DNA from: Leptodactylus fallax
Taxonomy: Eukaryota > Chordata > Amphibia > Anura > Leptodactylidae
Reading direction: 5' to 3'
Length of the DNA stretch: 64,000 nucleotides
Assembly: GCA_947044405.1 (NCBI GenBank)
Contig: CAMRHE010000021.1
Span: forward strand, 11,578,501 to 11,642,500
This document shows positions 10,886 to 21,508 of the stretch, in pieces. The position numbers and the translations under genes were made by a program. The notes under the pieces are model-generated. The model ran no database searches. It had not been told where the DNA came from and saw only the letters and a program-made list of their open reading frames with translations. Position 1 is the stretch's first letter, and the number at the start of each line of letters is the position of its first letter.

Positions 10886-11138
10886 CTAGTAGTATAATGT
10901 TGTACCATGTTAGCCATAGAAAGTAGTGGAAGTGTGGAGAAATCAGGCGATACCTTTTAGAGGCTAACTGAGTATATTTGTTAGTAAGCTTTTGAGAGTG
11001 CTAGCTCTCTTCTTCAGACATGGTGTAAACCATGGTGTACACTATGTCTGAAGTAGAGAGCTAGCATTCTCGAAAGCTTACTATCAAATATACTCAGTAA
11101 TCCTCTAAAAGGTATCACCTGATTTCTTCACTCTTCCA
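10886..11138. mobile_element. PLE-derived foldback (two inverted terminal repeats, no ORF)
   Basis: Two ~100-bp arms are inverted copies: GAAATCAGGCGATACCTTTT on the left and AAAAGGTATCACCTGATTTC on the right. They are diverged copies of the terminal repeats of the PLE at 20063-21568. The left arm has an extra 40-bp tail (AGTAGTATAATGTTGTACCA) that the right arm lacks, exactly as in the longer copy. The spacer is only a few tens of bases. An exact 15-bp direct duplication flanks it. It looks like an insertion by retrotransposition of a minimal PLE derivative. Confidence 0.8.
11048..11076 (+). ncRNA. Hammerhead-ribozyme-like core in PLE arm
   Basis: CTGAAGT, then AGAGAG...TTCTC able to pair as stem II, then GAAAGC. 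This follows the CUGANGA / stem II / GAAA order with one core change. The mirror copy on the minus strand (about 10987-11017) reads CTGAAGA...AAAAGC. Stem I and a long stem III are not evident. Small PLE-associated hammerhead variants with reduced stem III have been described; activity here is unknown. Confidence 0.4.
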
Positions 11139-11153
11139 CTTTTTATTATTTTG

Positions 11154-11527
11154 TAATGTGTGATTTTGCAAAAAAAAAAATGGCTGAAAACTGCTGAAAA
11201 ATGTTGGGGGTTCCCTTTTATATATCTGATAATATGTTATTGATATAATGATCTAGAAGATCTACATAGATCACAGTTCACTTTCAGTAAGGTATTGTTT
11301 ACAGTATGTGTGAAGATATTTCTTCTAGATACAATGAGACAATATCCATTTGTACTGGATATAACAGTCCACAAATCTAAAATAAATGCCATATGCTGTA
11401 TTTATTTGTCAGATAGCTTAGTAATGTTTTTACCTATTAGCAAATCTTAAAAGGAGTCTCTAAGTTTCAAAGTGCCTCATAAAGAAATCATATTGTTGTG
11501 TAGGGGCCTTTAATATGAGCAGAAACA
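11154..11527. other. No gene recognised
   Basis: AT-rich sequence between the PLE foldback and Tc1-A with no recognised repeat. Confidence 0.5.
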
Positions 11528-11529
11528 TA

Positions 11530-13152
11530 CAGTGCCTTGTGAAAGTATTCGGCCCCCTTGAACTTTTCAACCTTTTGCCACATTTCAGGCTTCAAACATA
11601 AAGATATAAAATTTTAATTTTTTGGTGAAGAATCAACAACAAGTGGGACACAATTGTGAAGTGGAACGAAATTTATTGGTTATTTTAAACTTTTGTAAAA
11701 AATAAAAAACTGAAAAGTAGGGCGTGCAATATTATTCGGCCCCTTTACTTTCAGTGCAGCAAACTCACTCCAGAAGTTCAGTGAGGATCTCTGAATGATC
11801 CAATGTTGTCCTAAATGACTGATGATGATAAATATAATCCACTTGTGTGTAATCAAGTCTCCGTATAAATGCACCTGTTCTGTGATAGTCTCAGGGTTCT
11901 GTTTAAAGCGCAGAGAGCATCATGAAGACCAAGGAACACACCAGGCAGGTCCGTGATACTGTTGTGGAGAAGTTTAAAGCCGGATTTGGATACAAAAAGA
12001 TTTCCCAAACTTTAAACATCCCAAGGAGCACTGTGCAAGCGATCATATTGAAATGGAAGGAGTATCAAACCACTGCAAATCTACCAAGACCCGGCCGTCC
12101 CTCTAAACTTTCATCTCAAACAAGGAGAAGACTGATCAGAGATGCAGCCAAGAGGCCCATAATCACTCTGGATGAACTGCAGAGATCTACAGCTGAGGTG
12201 GGAGAGTCTGTCCATAGGACAACAATCAGTCGTACACTGCACAAATCTGGCCTTTATGGAAGAGTGGCAAGAAGAAAGCCATTTCTCAAAGATATCCATA
12301 AAAAGTTTTGTTTAAAGTTTGCCACAAGCCACCTGGGAGACACACCAAACATGTAGAATGAGGTGCTCTGGTCAGATGAAACCAAAATCCAACTTTTTGG
12401 CCACAATGCAAAACGATATGTTTGGCGTAAAAGCAACACAGCTCATCACCCTGAACACACCATCCCCACTGTCAAACATGGTGGTGGCAGCATCATGGTT
12501 TGGGCCTGCTTTTCTTCAGCAGGGACAGGGAAGATGGTTAAAATTGATGGGAAGATGGATGGAGCCAAATACAGGACCATTCTGGAAGAAAACCTGTTGG
12601 AGTCCCTGAGAATGGGACGGAGATTTATCTTCCAACAAGACAATGATCCCAAACATAAAGCAAAATCTACAATGGAATGGTTCACAAATAAACGTATCCA
12701 GGTGTTAGAATGGCCAAGTCAAAGTCCAGACCTGAATCCAATCGAGAATCTGTGGAAAGAGCTGAAAACTGCTGTTCACAAACGCTCTCCATCCAACCTC
12801 ACTGAGCTCGAGCTGTTTTCCAAGGAAGAATGGGCAAGAATTTCAGTCTCTTGATGTGCAAAACTGATAGAGACATACCCCAAGCGACTTGCAACTGTAA
12901 TCGCAGCAAAAGGTGGCGCTACAAAATATTAACTTAAGGGGGCCGAATAATATTGCACGCCCCACTTTTCAGTTTTTTATTTTTTACAAAAGTTTAAAAT
13001 AACCAATAAATTTCGTTCCACTTCACAATTGTGTCCCACTTGTTGTTGATTCTTCACCAAAAAATTAAAATTTTATATCTTTATGTTTGAAGCCTGAAAT
13101 GTGGCAAAAGGTTGAAAAGTTCAAGGGGGACAAATACTTTCGCAAGGCACTG
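11530..13152 (+). mobile_element. Tc1-A, full-length Tc1-type transposon
   Basis: 1623 bp bounded by long inverted repeats of roughly 215 bp (11530-11745 and 12937-13152), beginning CAGTGCCTTGTGAAAGTATT and differing from each other at only a handful of positions. The left flank is TA; the right flank is TT where TA is expected. The near-identity of the two repeats suggests a recent insertion. It encloses a single transposase frame. Confidence 0.95.
11922..12932 (+). pseudogene. Tc1 transposase, near-intact (two stop codons)
   Basis: One continuous frame of 336 codons from ATG at 11922 to TAA at 12930-12932, the usual Tc1 transposase length. It is broken only by TAG at 12354-12356, where relatives have Trp (TGG), and TGA at 12852-12854, where relatives have Arg (CGA, a CpG decay). 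The N-terminus has paired-type helix-turn-helix segments (FKAGFGYKKISQTLNIPRST) and a basic RPGRPSK linker. The DDE catalytic core is present: D in LWSDETK, D in FQQDNDPKH, and E in PDLNPIENLW, spaced as in DD34E. HGGGSIMVWACF is the usual glycine-rich stretch. Transposase cuts and pastes the element at TA sites in the nucleus; this copy cannot make a full protein without readthrough. Confidence 0.92.
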
Positions 13153-13239
13153 TTCCTTTGTGGCCATATACAGAGATGGTATTGAAGCCGCAGACTGACC
13201 TCTTTAATTTTCACCTCTTTAGCTGTGATTGATGTTTTG

Positions 13240-13530
13240 GCCAGGGGCGAATTGAGGGTACCATGGCCCCAGGCTGTTCAGAAATTGCACCTCCCCCTCT
13301 GTTTATGCCAAAGATCCCTGTGGCAGCATAATTATATGCAGTCTCTGGGATCACAGAGAAAATCATACCTATTACATCCAGTGACATTTCCTTGCATTGT
13401 AGACATTCTTTTTCCTCCCCACAGTAAAATGTCTCACAGTACCCCCTATACACTATAATGTCCCTGCACACAGTATAATGTCCCTGCACACAGTATAATG
13501 TCCCTACCCTAATAAAATGCTAACAAAAAA
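13240..13530. repeat. hAT-like fragment with ~20-31-bp tandem units
   Basis: AGGGGCGAATTGAGGGTACC resembles the diverged left end of the hAT family at 2341. It leads to tandem units ACTATAATGTCCCTGCACAC (13450-13505) of the same minisatellite family as 2430-2875. No terminal repeats or target duplication are clear. Confidence 0.4.
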
Positions 13531-14428
13531 AACACATACATGAATAGTATCAGGCATCAGTGGTCCACAATGGACCACAAATAGAGGGAAGTTATGCAAT
13601 AAAATAATAGTACTCTTCTCCTAGGTTTAGCTAGGAAAAATACATGCAATAAACAAATACAAGGGGTGAAGAGGCTAACTTAAAAAAATGTATAACAGCC
13701 TCAAAACTGCATAACAATGTATATACTGTAAATTACTTTGATTTGATTACTGTGATTTTTCTATTCTTTGCAATTGTATGCCTTTATTTAAAGTATTGCA
13801 GTGTAATAGGACTCTGCTAGCACATCTAGAATAGTAATGGCTTGGCATGTTTGTGTGTACTGGATTAGCAGGGCATGTTACAATGGTCTAAAAATTAAAT
13901 TTTTTATTTAGTAACCATATTTTCTTTGATGTGCTCTCTTTTCAAGAATTTACACACTTTTTGAGAAATTATAAATTTATTTGATTAATTTTAACATTTT
14001 CTAAACAACATTGTTTTAAAGTTTGAGTATTTTAAAAAATATGGCCTGAGTGGATGTTTGCTTTTAGGCTATATCACTTTCAGAAGATCCTGACACAAGA
14101 CAAAAAGCTATTAACAGTGCAGATCAATAGTGTAACAAAGCCTAGCATAACAAGAAAGATGAACCAGACAGGAAAAGGTAATTAAAACGCTATAGCATCA
14201 ATTGAAACCCCCAGTAGATGCTACAGTAAAACATGCTTCAGGGGTTTTTGAAGATTCATTATTCAAAGCTTAATTTTTAATATGTTCCTAAACAAGTGTA
14301 TGGCATTTTAATTGATTTTTGTTTTTCTGTTTTGTCCATTTCTTATTCAAAACACAGAAGTGATAAAAAAAAAAACACATTATACATCTTTACTGAAATA
14401 TCAAAAAATCACGTACATACAGTACATA
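13531..14428. other. No gene recognised
   Basis: AT-rich sequence without terminal repeats, domains or RNA-like structure that I could recognise. Confidence 0.5.
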
Positions 14429-14430
14429 TA

Positions 14431-16019
14431 CAGCGGGGAAAAAAAAGTATTTAGTCAGCCACCAATTGTGCAAGTTCTCCCACTTAAAAAGATGAGAGAG
14501 GCCTGTAATTGACATCATGGGTAGACCTCATCTATGAGAGACAAAATGAGAAAACAAATCCAGAAAATCACATTGTCTGATTTTTAAAGAATTTATTTGG
14601 TGGAAAATAAGTATTTGGTCATCTACATACAAGCAAGATTTCTGGCTCTCACAGACCTGTAACTTCTTCTTTAATAGGCTCCTCTGTCCTCCACTCATTA
14701 CCTGTAGTAATGGCCCCTGTTTGACATTGTTATCAGTATAAAAGACACCTGTCCACAACCTCAAACAGTCACACTCCAAACTCCACTATGGTGAAGACCA
14801 AAGAGCTGTGGAAGGACACCAGAAACAAAATTGTAGACCTGCACCAGGCTGGGAAGACTGAATCTGCAATAGGCAAGCAGCTTGGTGTGAAGAAATCAAC
14901 TGTGGGAGCAATAATTAGAAAATGGAAGACATACAAGACCACTGATAATCTCCCTCGATCAGGGGCTCCACGCAAGATCTCACCCCGTGGGGTAAAAATG
15001 ATCACAAGAACGGTGAGCAAAAATCCCAGAACCACATGGGGGGACCTAGTGAATGACCTGCAGAAAGCTGGAACTAACGTAACAAAGGCTACCATCAGTA
15101 ACACACTACGCTGCCAGGGACTCAGATCCTGCAGTGTCAGACGTGTCCCCCTGCTTAAGCCAGTACATATCCGAGCCCGTCTGAAGTTTGCTAGAGAGCA
15201 TTTGGATGTTCCAGAAGAGTATTGGGAGAATGTCATATGGTCAGATGAAACCAAAGTAGAACTGTTTGGTAAAAACACAACTCGTCGTGTTTGGAGGAGA
15301 GTGAATGCTGAGTTGCATCCAAAGAACACCATGCCTACTGTGAAGCATGAGGGTGGCAACATCATGCTTTGGGGCTGTTTCTCTGCAAAGGGACCAGGAC
15401 GACTGATCCGTGTATATGAAAGAATAAATGGGGCATGTATTGTGAGATTTTGAGTGCAAACCTCCTTCCATCCTCAAGGGCATTGAAGATGAAACGTGGC
15501 TGGGTCTTTCAGCATGACAATGATCCCAAGCACACCACTAGGGCAACGAAGGAGTGGCTTCGTAAGAAGCATTTCCTGGGGTGGCCTAGCCAGTCTCCAG
15601 ATCTCAACCTCATAGAAAACCTTTGGAGGGAGTTGAAAGTCCATGTTTCCCAGCGACAGCCCCAAAACATCACTGCTCTAGAGGAGATCTGCATGGAGGA
15701 ATGGGCCAACATACCAGCAACAGCGTGTGCCAACCTTGTGAAGACTTACAGAAAACGTTTGACCTCTGTCATTGCCAACAAAGGATATATAACAAAGTAT
15801 TGAGATGAACTTTTGTTATGGACCAAATACTTATTTTCCACCATAATTTGCAAATAAATTCTTTAAAAATCAGACAATGTGATTTTCTGGATTTGTTTTC
15901 TCATTTTGTCTCTCATAGTTGAGGTCTACCTATGATGACAATTACAGGCCGGCCTCATCTTTTTAAGTGGGAGAACTTGCACAATTGGTGGTTGACTAAA
16001 TACTTTTTTTTCCCCACTG
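14431..16019 (+). mobile_element. Tc1-B, full-length Tc1-type transposon
   Basis: 1589 bp with ~180-bp inverted repeats starting CAGCGGGGAAAAAAAAGTAT and ending ...ACTTTTTTTTCCCCACTG, flanked by TA on both sides (14429-14430 and 16020-16021). The arms share AATTGTGCAAGTTCTCCCAC and AATCACATTGTCTGATTTTT. It is a different family from Tc1-A by both termini and transposase. Confidence 0.95.
14788..15803 (+). pseudogene. Tc1 transposase, one frameshift
   Basis: ATG at 14788 ([20 protein letters not shown]) opens the expected frame. It runs through the helix-turn-helix region ([20 protein letters not shown]) and the first catalytic aspartate ([12 protein letters not shown]). A one-base deletion near 15435, in GGGGC-ATG where a second C is expected, shifts the frame. 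The second half then reads normally from ILSANLLPS through the second aspartate (FQHDNDPKH) and the catalytic glutamate ([13 protein letters not shown]) to ITKY and TGA at 15801-15803. Apart from the shift, no in-frame stop was noticed, so about 338 residues are recoverable by comparison. The family is common in fish and frogs from memory. The copy is inactive as it stands. Confidence 0.92.
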
Positions 16020-16021
16020 TA

Positions 16022-16749
16022 TATCACAAGTAGGTATCTGAGTACAAACAATTCCTGAGTTTGTCTGTGATGGGGCACCATTTTCCTTTGTGGCCTGTAT
16101 GGTGTTTTGATTATCTGCTTTTTCTATTATCTACTGTATATCGCTGGCTTTATTATTGCTTTCTGCAATCTATTTGAGTTGCGATATATATTTTGGGATG
16201 CTGAAATGTGGTTGTAAATATGAAGGGGCAGGCATTTTGGAGCAAGTAGCCCATAATATATTACACCATCACAGATGTACTCAAGAATTGTTTGTTTTCA
16301 TGTGTTGTTTTCCTTCTTGTGATATATATGTATTTATGTGATTTTATGATATTTCAATAATGTATAATGTGTTTTTTTTATCACTTCTGGGGTTTGTTTC
16401 ATTATTGGTGTTAGTTATATGCAGAATGCACAGGAGATACAAATACTAAGTATGATTGGTCCCTGTTTAGATAAGTTTAGCCGTTTCTTATTAAGCTGAA
16501 TATTAAATAAAATACATTTAAAATATAATGAAATGTTGTACAAGTAAATGACAGTCTGCACTAAAAGTCCAGTACATATACGTTATTGACAATCAAAGTA
16601 CATTTTTAAAAACTTCTTGGGGCAGCCATATGGAAGGTACAAACTTCCTTCTTCTACTGTCTGTATATCGACAGTGAATCATGGTGTGTGGTTTATGGCT
16701 TTTGCAATAAATGGAAGATAAAAGTGTCCATATTTTTCCAAAAAGGGTA
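16022..16749. other. No gene recognised
   Basis: AT-rich, apparently low-copy sequence. The short open frame at 16156-16341 has no domain. Confidence 0.5.
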
Positions 16750-17005
16750 AAGGAAAAAAAAAACCTTATACTCACCTTTGAGTTCTTCTGTCACTCCAGT
16801 ATTGTAGCTCTGGTGGTCACCCCTTGTTGGCCTGCAGTTGTAACATGCCACATATACATACATTACCAAAGCAGTCAGTCACGGGCTTGATTGTCTGCAG
16901 GGGTTAGGTGTTCATGTGTGGCATGTCATTATTTCAGGAAATGATCACCGGGGACCAATGGAGCAGCAGTGCTGGAACAGAATAGGTTGAGTATACGTTA
17001 TGTTT
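16750..17005. mobile_element. Foldback MITE-like repeat
   Basis: AAAAACCTTATACTCACCT at the left is mirrored by GGTTGAGTATACGTTATGTT at the right. The ends are diverged and target duplications are unclear. Confidence 0.4.
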
Positions 17006-17344
17006 GGAAATTCCTAGACAGCACCTACTGTTAAAGTCTCCCTTAAATGATAGATTCAAGCTTCTCCTAAGAGTCCAAAGAATGACAAGGTAGATACGTA
17101 CAGAGAATTATATGTGTGCATTGTGCTATTATGCTGCCTTATCTAGTCCTCTAGCAGTACAATTGGTTTGTAATTGGCAAATTCGCACTCTCATGACTCT
17201 ATCCTAGTCTACACACCACAGCTGACCAGTAAGCCACAGAAACAGAAAATATCAACTTAGTAAAGCAGCTTTATTGACCAATGTGAAAATCATGTTTTTT
17301 TTTTTTCCTCTCTAACTCTGCTTGAAGTAGAGAAATATGCATAT

Positions 17345-17511
17345 GATTGGTCACCTTCTTTCATTCTCCTGGATACTTTGGGTGGTGGATACCAAACCAG
17401 ATAGGGTTTAGGTTGAGGAGTCCCACTCTCAATGTAGCTACACATGGGACTACCTCTATAAAAGCAGAAGTTTTTGCAGTTTGTTGGTCTACAGCAGTCT
17501 GGCGTGTGTTA
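17345..17511 (+). mobile_element. Tc1-H relic, 5' part (interrupted by Tc1-C)
   Basis: The segment up to TTGGTCTACAGCAGTCTGGC then GTGTGTTA is directly followed, after Tc1-C is removed, by ACACAATGCCAAGGAGGAAA at 18965. This restores the leader and start codon of another Tc1-type transposase. The outer 5' end of this older element is not clearly identifiable. Confidence 0.45.
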
Positions 17512-18962
17512 CAGTGGGTACGGAAAGTATTCAGACCCCTTTAAATTTTTCACTCTTTGTTTCATTGCAGCCATTTGTTAAAAGCAATAAAGTTCATTTT
17601 ATTTCTCATTAATGTACACTCAGCACCCCATCTTGACAGAAAAAAAAACAGAAATGTATATATTTTTGCAAATTTATTAAAAAAGAAAAATGAAATATCA
17701 CAGCTTTACAGTGCATATCAGCGCAAATGAGAATCATGAGGTCAAAGGAACTGCCCAAGGAGCTCAGAGACAGAATTGTGGCAAGGCACAGATCTGGCCA
17801 AGGTTACAAAAGAATTTCTGCAGTACTCAAGGTTACTAAGAGCACAGTGGCCTCCATAATCCTTAAATGGAAGAAGTTTGGGACGACCAGAACTCTTCCT
17901 AGACCTGGCCGTCCAGCCAAACTGAGCAATCATGGGAGAAGAGCTTTGGTGAGAGAGGTAAAGAAGAACCCAAAGATCACTGTGGCTGAGCTCCAGAGAT
18001 GCAGTAGGGAGATGGGAGAAAGTTCCACAAAGTCAACTATCACTGCAGCCCTCCACCAGTTGGGGCTTTATGGCAGAGTGGCCCGAAGGAAGCCTCTCCT
18101 CAGTGCAAGACATATGAAAGCCCGCCAAAAAACAGATGAAGGACTCCCAGACTATGAGAAATAAGATTCTCTGGTCTGATGAGACGAAGATTGAAGTTTT
18201 TTGCGTTAATTCTAAGCGGTATGTGTGGAGAAAACCAGGCACTGCTCATCACCTGTCCAATACAATCCCAACAGTGAAACATGGTGCTGGAAGCATCATG
18301 CTATGGGGGTGTTTTTCAGCTGCAGGGACAGGATGACTGGTTGCAATTGAAGGAAAGATGAATGCGGCCAAGTACAGAGGGATCCTGGAAGAAAACTTCT
18401 TCCAGAGTGCTCTGGACCTCAGACTGGGCCGAAGGTTCACCTTCCAACAAGACAATGACCCTATGCACACAGCTAAAATAACAAAGGGAGTGGCTTCAGA
18501 ACAACTCTGTGACCATTCTTGACTGGCCCAGCCAGAGCCCTGACCTCAATCCAATTGAGCATCTCTGGAGAAACCTGAAAATGGCTGTCCATCAACGTTC
18601 ACCATCCAACCTGACGGAACTGGAGAGGATCTGCAAGAAAGAATGGCAGAGGATCCCCAAATCCAGATGTGAAAAACTTGTTGCATCATTCCCAAGAAGA
18701 CTCATGGCTGTACTAGCTCAAAAGGGTGCCTCTACTCAATACTGAGCAAAGGGTCTGAATACTTATGACCATGTGATATTTCAGTTTTTCTTTTTTAATA
18801 AATTTGCAAAAATATCTACATTTCTGTTTTTTTTCTGTCAAGATGGGGTGCTCAGTGTACATTAATGAGAAACAAAATGAACTTTTTTGCTTTTAGCAAA
18901 TGTCTGCAATAAAACAAAGAGTGAAAAATTCAAAGGGGTCTGAATACTTTCCGTACCCACTG
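17512..18962 (+). mobile_element. Tc1-C, internally deleted copy of the Tc1-D family
   Basis: 1451 bp, starting CAGTGGGTACGGAAAGTATT and ending AATACTTTCCGTACCCACTG, with TA on both sides (17510-17511 and 18963-18964). It is the same family as Tc1-D (39265-40888) but lacks about 170 bp of the 5' leader: the text jumps from GAAATATCACA to GCTTTACAGTGCATATCAGC. It sits a few bases upstream of the Tc1-H start codon. Confidence 0.92.
17727..18745 (+). pseudogene. Tc1 transposase, several lesions
   Basis: It starts at ATG 17727 (MRIMRSKELPKELRDRIVAR) with an intact helix-turn-helix region and RPGRPAKLSN linker. A short deletion near 18122 (compared with Tc1-D) breaks the frame. The catalytic core continues in another frame with [12 protein letters not shown] and [12 protein letters not shown], then meets TGA at 18334-18336 where Arg is expected. 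The second aspartate block (FQQDNDPMHTAK) and a further shift near 18485 follow. The C-terminal block [18 protein letters not shown] ends at TGA 18743-18745. In [10 protein letters not shown] the usual FG before VN has become FC. The copy is inactive. Confidence 0.9.
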
Positions 18963-18964
18963 TA

Positions 18965-19745
18965 ACACAATGCCAAGGAGGAAAGACATCAACAATGATC
19001 TTAGAGAAGCAATTAAGCAATTGTTACTGTCCATAAATCTTGGAAGGGTTATAGGGTAAGGCCATTTCCAACCCAAGCCACCAAACCCGAATATGAAATG
19101 AATCTTCAGACTCCTGACCCTTCCCATCTTGCAGTTCAAGGGCGACCTCTGGAACATAGTCCTCTCTTTCCAACCACTTTTGGGGAATTGCAGGACATGA
19201 ACTTGTTAACTTGTACAGGAGTTGTTTGTTCATGTGTAGTTACAAGAAGACTTTGTTGCAGTGCTCTAGTGAGGTGCTCTTCCACAAGCCAATGCCCTCA
19301 GCTAAGGCTAGTTATAGATGAACTGAAAACATGCCCAAACCACTAGCTAAGGCTAGGGTAAACTCCTGACACCTTCTAGAAACCTTAGGGCAGAAGCCAT
19401 GCCCATTTACAAATCAGCATAGGAACAGCTTGTCAACACTTGAGTGGCCAGTGCAAAAGCCAGTGTAGAACAGTATAAAACTGTGTAAAACATCATGAAA
19501 CATATTACACATTAATAAAACTGTTTCCTACTTAGCATTGGCCCTTTTGGAGACCCTGTATTTTGACTTCAATTTTGATAAACAATGAAGCAATGAAATC
19601 TGTTATGTGGTGTTGTTCATCTGAGGTTGCAGTTATTGAATTTTAAGATATTGTAAGTTCCAGCTGTTTTTTTATTATGTCCAGATACATTATACAATAG
19701 AATTCAAAAAGGGTGTACTTTGGTTTTCTCATGAATGTATATTTA
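18965..19745 (+). pseudogene. Tc1-H relic: transposase N-terminus and probable 3' repeat
   Basis: ATG at 18970 reads MPRRKDINNDLREAI, the start of another Tc1-type transposase. It decays within 30 codons (TAA at about 19057-19059) near a small duplication in AAGCAATTGTTACTG. The middle (about 19080-19560) is not recognisable as transposase. GTTCATCTGAGGTTGCAG at about 19616 and GAATTCAAAAAGGGTGTACT at about 19701 resemble the inner and outer parts of that family's 3' inverted repeat. The right boundary is inferred from memory of related termini. Confidence 0.5.
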
Positions 19746-20048
19746 CAGTAGTTCATATACTGTATGTAATCATACAGTACAACTTCTTATCTAGGCTTCA
19801 TTCATTTTACACTTGAATTACTTCAGTGTCACTTTTAACTGGTCCCTTGCAAGCCTTGCTTTTATTTTGGTTATAGCTGCAATAGTCTGTAGCAAAACAG
19901 CCTCATTCCAAATGCTTCAATTATTAATAGCAGCATTGTGGAACTATAACTGTTAGCCATATGTTTACTATACTCTATTTAGTCTTCTTTCTTTCTTATT
20001 TATTCGCATAGCAAATGCATGCAATGCTCAAAATAACAAAAGCAGTGT
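19746..20048. other. No gene recognised
   Basis: AT-rich sequence with no recognised repeat before the PLE target site. Confidence 0.5.
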
Positions 20049-20062
20049 CATTGTAAATGATT
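20049..20062. repeat. 14-bp target-site duplication, left copy (PLE)
   Basis: CATTGTAAATGATT recurs exactly at 21569-21582, bracketing the PLE insertion. Confidence 0.88.
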
Positions 20063-20163
20063 AGTAGTATAATGTTGTACCGTGTTAGCCATTGAAAGTA
20101 GTGGAAGAGTGAAGAAATCAGGCGATACCTTTTAGAGGCTAACTGAGTATATTTATAAGTAAG

Positions 20164-20192
20164 CTTTCAGGAGTACTCGCTCCCTTCATCAG
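20164..20192 (-). ncRNA. Hammerhead-like core, left PLE arm
   Basis: The minus strand reads CTGATGA, then AGGGAG and CTCCT (stem II with one G-U pair), then GAAAGC. It is the mirror of the right-arm copy at 21480-21508. See that entry for limits. Confidence 0.45.
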
Positions 20193-20358
20193 ACATGGTG
20201 TGATACAAGAACTGAAAATTAACAGATTTTTATACACATGGTTTTCAAAGCATTTTAGAGTCCTTAAAAAAATTGCAATCTAAGTAGAGAAGTTATTTAC
20301 AACAGGTCAAAAAAACAGTCTGGAAACTTGTGGTGCGTGACGGAGGGATCAGTAATTC

Positions 20359-21213
20359 TTGCTGTTATCTGTTTGCTATCAGGAGGTGATTTGTGTCCCT
20401 TACAGTTCATACAATCGTATTTGCTCCGACAAAACAGACCTGGACAAGCACCTCCTGGATCTGAGGATGAAATTTCTCAGATTGGGATACAAACCAAAAG
20501 TGACAGACAACCAATTAAACAAAGCAGCAGCCATTAACAGAGACAGTCTGCTCACATATAGAGAGACCCAGAAAGATGCCCGAGTGCCCCTAGTTGTCAC
20601 CTACAACCCACAGCTGGAGATCCTACGAAGGATTGCCAAGGAGCTCCAACCTGTGCTACATAGGGACAACAGACTCAAGGACATATTTCCAGTCCCCCCT
20701 CTCCTCTCCTTTCGACAACCACCAAACCTGAGGCGCATTATCGTCCGGAGTGCCCTGAAGGCCCCAACTGAAAATGGCACCTCACCTTGCCTACATAAAA
20801 GGTGCATGACCTGCAAGCACATCCACACCGCTGACAGTGTACCTATCCCACAGTCACAACAGGTGCACAGAATTAGGGGGACATTTTCCTGCAGGTCTTC
20901 CAATGTGGTGTACCTCATAATGTGTGTGCAATGTCCCACCACAGGCCTCTATGTGGGGGAAACAGGGCAGAGACTCAGTCAACGAATGAACTCACACAGA
21001 TCCACCATTAATAACAGCAGAACAGATCTCCCAGTGGCCGCACATTTCTCCAGAGAAAACCACTCTATTGAAGATTTGCGGGTTGTGGTTTTAATGGGAC
21101 ATTTTAAGACACAGGAGAAAAGGAAAGAAATGGAGTACAAATTTATGCAAAAATTTCAAACTCTGCAATTTGGACTTAATATTCATGCCAGCTTCATGTC
21201 ACACTATGTTTGA
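20359..21213 (+). CDS. PLE C-terminal fragment: RT end plus GIY-YIG endonuclease
   Basis: A 284-codon open frame. The first ~20 codons come from the inverted repeat, so the true PLE reading begins near RICSDKTDLDKHLLDL. Residues ~20-140 match the C-terminal part of the PLE reverse transcriptase and linker (NRDSLLTY, VPLVVTYNPQL, FPVPPLLSFRQPPNLRRIIV). A Cys/His cluster follows (CLHKRCMTCKHIH, about 151-163). The GIY-YIG domain spans ~185-270: VVYLIMCVQC, GLYVGETGQRLSQRMNSHR with the conserved Tyr, Gly and Arg, and a later Glu in KEMEYKFMQKF. This nuclease nicks target DNA for PLE insertion. The RT catalytic core is missing, so the copy is 5'-truncated and not autonomous, yet the frame is fully open. 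Family assignment is firm; function of this fragment is not. Confidence 0.85.
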   Translation: MLLSVCYQEVICVPYSSYNRICSDKTDLDKHLLDLRMKFLRLGYKPKVTDNQLNKAAAINRDSLLTYRETQKDARVPLVVTYNPQLEILRRIAKELQPVLHRDNRLKDIFPVPPLLSFRQPPNLRRIIVRSALKAPTENGTSPCLHKRCMTCKHIHTADSVPIPQSQQVHRIRGTFSCRSSNVVYLIMCVQCPTTGLYVGETGQRLSQRMNSHRSTINNSRTDLPVAAHFSRENHSIEDLRVVVLMGHFKTQEKRKEMEYKFMQKFQTLQFGLNIHASFMSHYV

Positions 21214-21479
21214 ACCATGAACTGAATTCAATATTCATGCCAGCTTCAAATCACACTATGTATGAACTGTGAGGGACACAAATCACCTCCTGATAGCAAA
21301 CAGATAACAGCAAGAATTACTGATTCCTCCGTCACGCACCACAAGTTTCCAGACTGTTTTTTTGACCTGTTGTAAATAACTTCTCTACTTAGATTGCAAT
21401 TTTTTTAAGGACTCTAAAATGCTTTGAAAACCATGTGTATAAAAATCTGTTAATTTTCAGTTCTTGTATCACACCATGT

Positions 21480-21508
21480 CTGATGAAGGGAGCGAGTACT
21501 CCTGAAAG
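21480..21508 (+). ncRNA. Hammerhead-like core, right PLE arm
   Basis: CTGATGA, then GGGAG...CTCCT pairing as stem II around CGAGTA, then GAAAGC. The order and spacing match the hammerhead core CUGANGA / stem II / GAAA. A convincing stem I and cleavage triplet are not visible, so this would be a reduced-stem variant of the type reported in PLEs, possibly acting as a dimer. This is sequence resemblance only. Confidence 0.45.
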
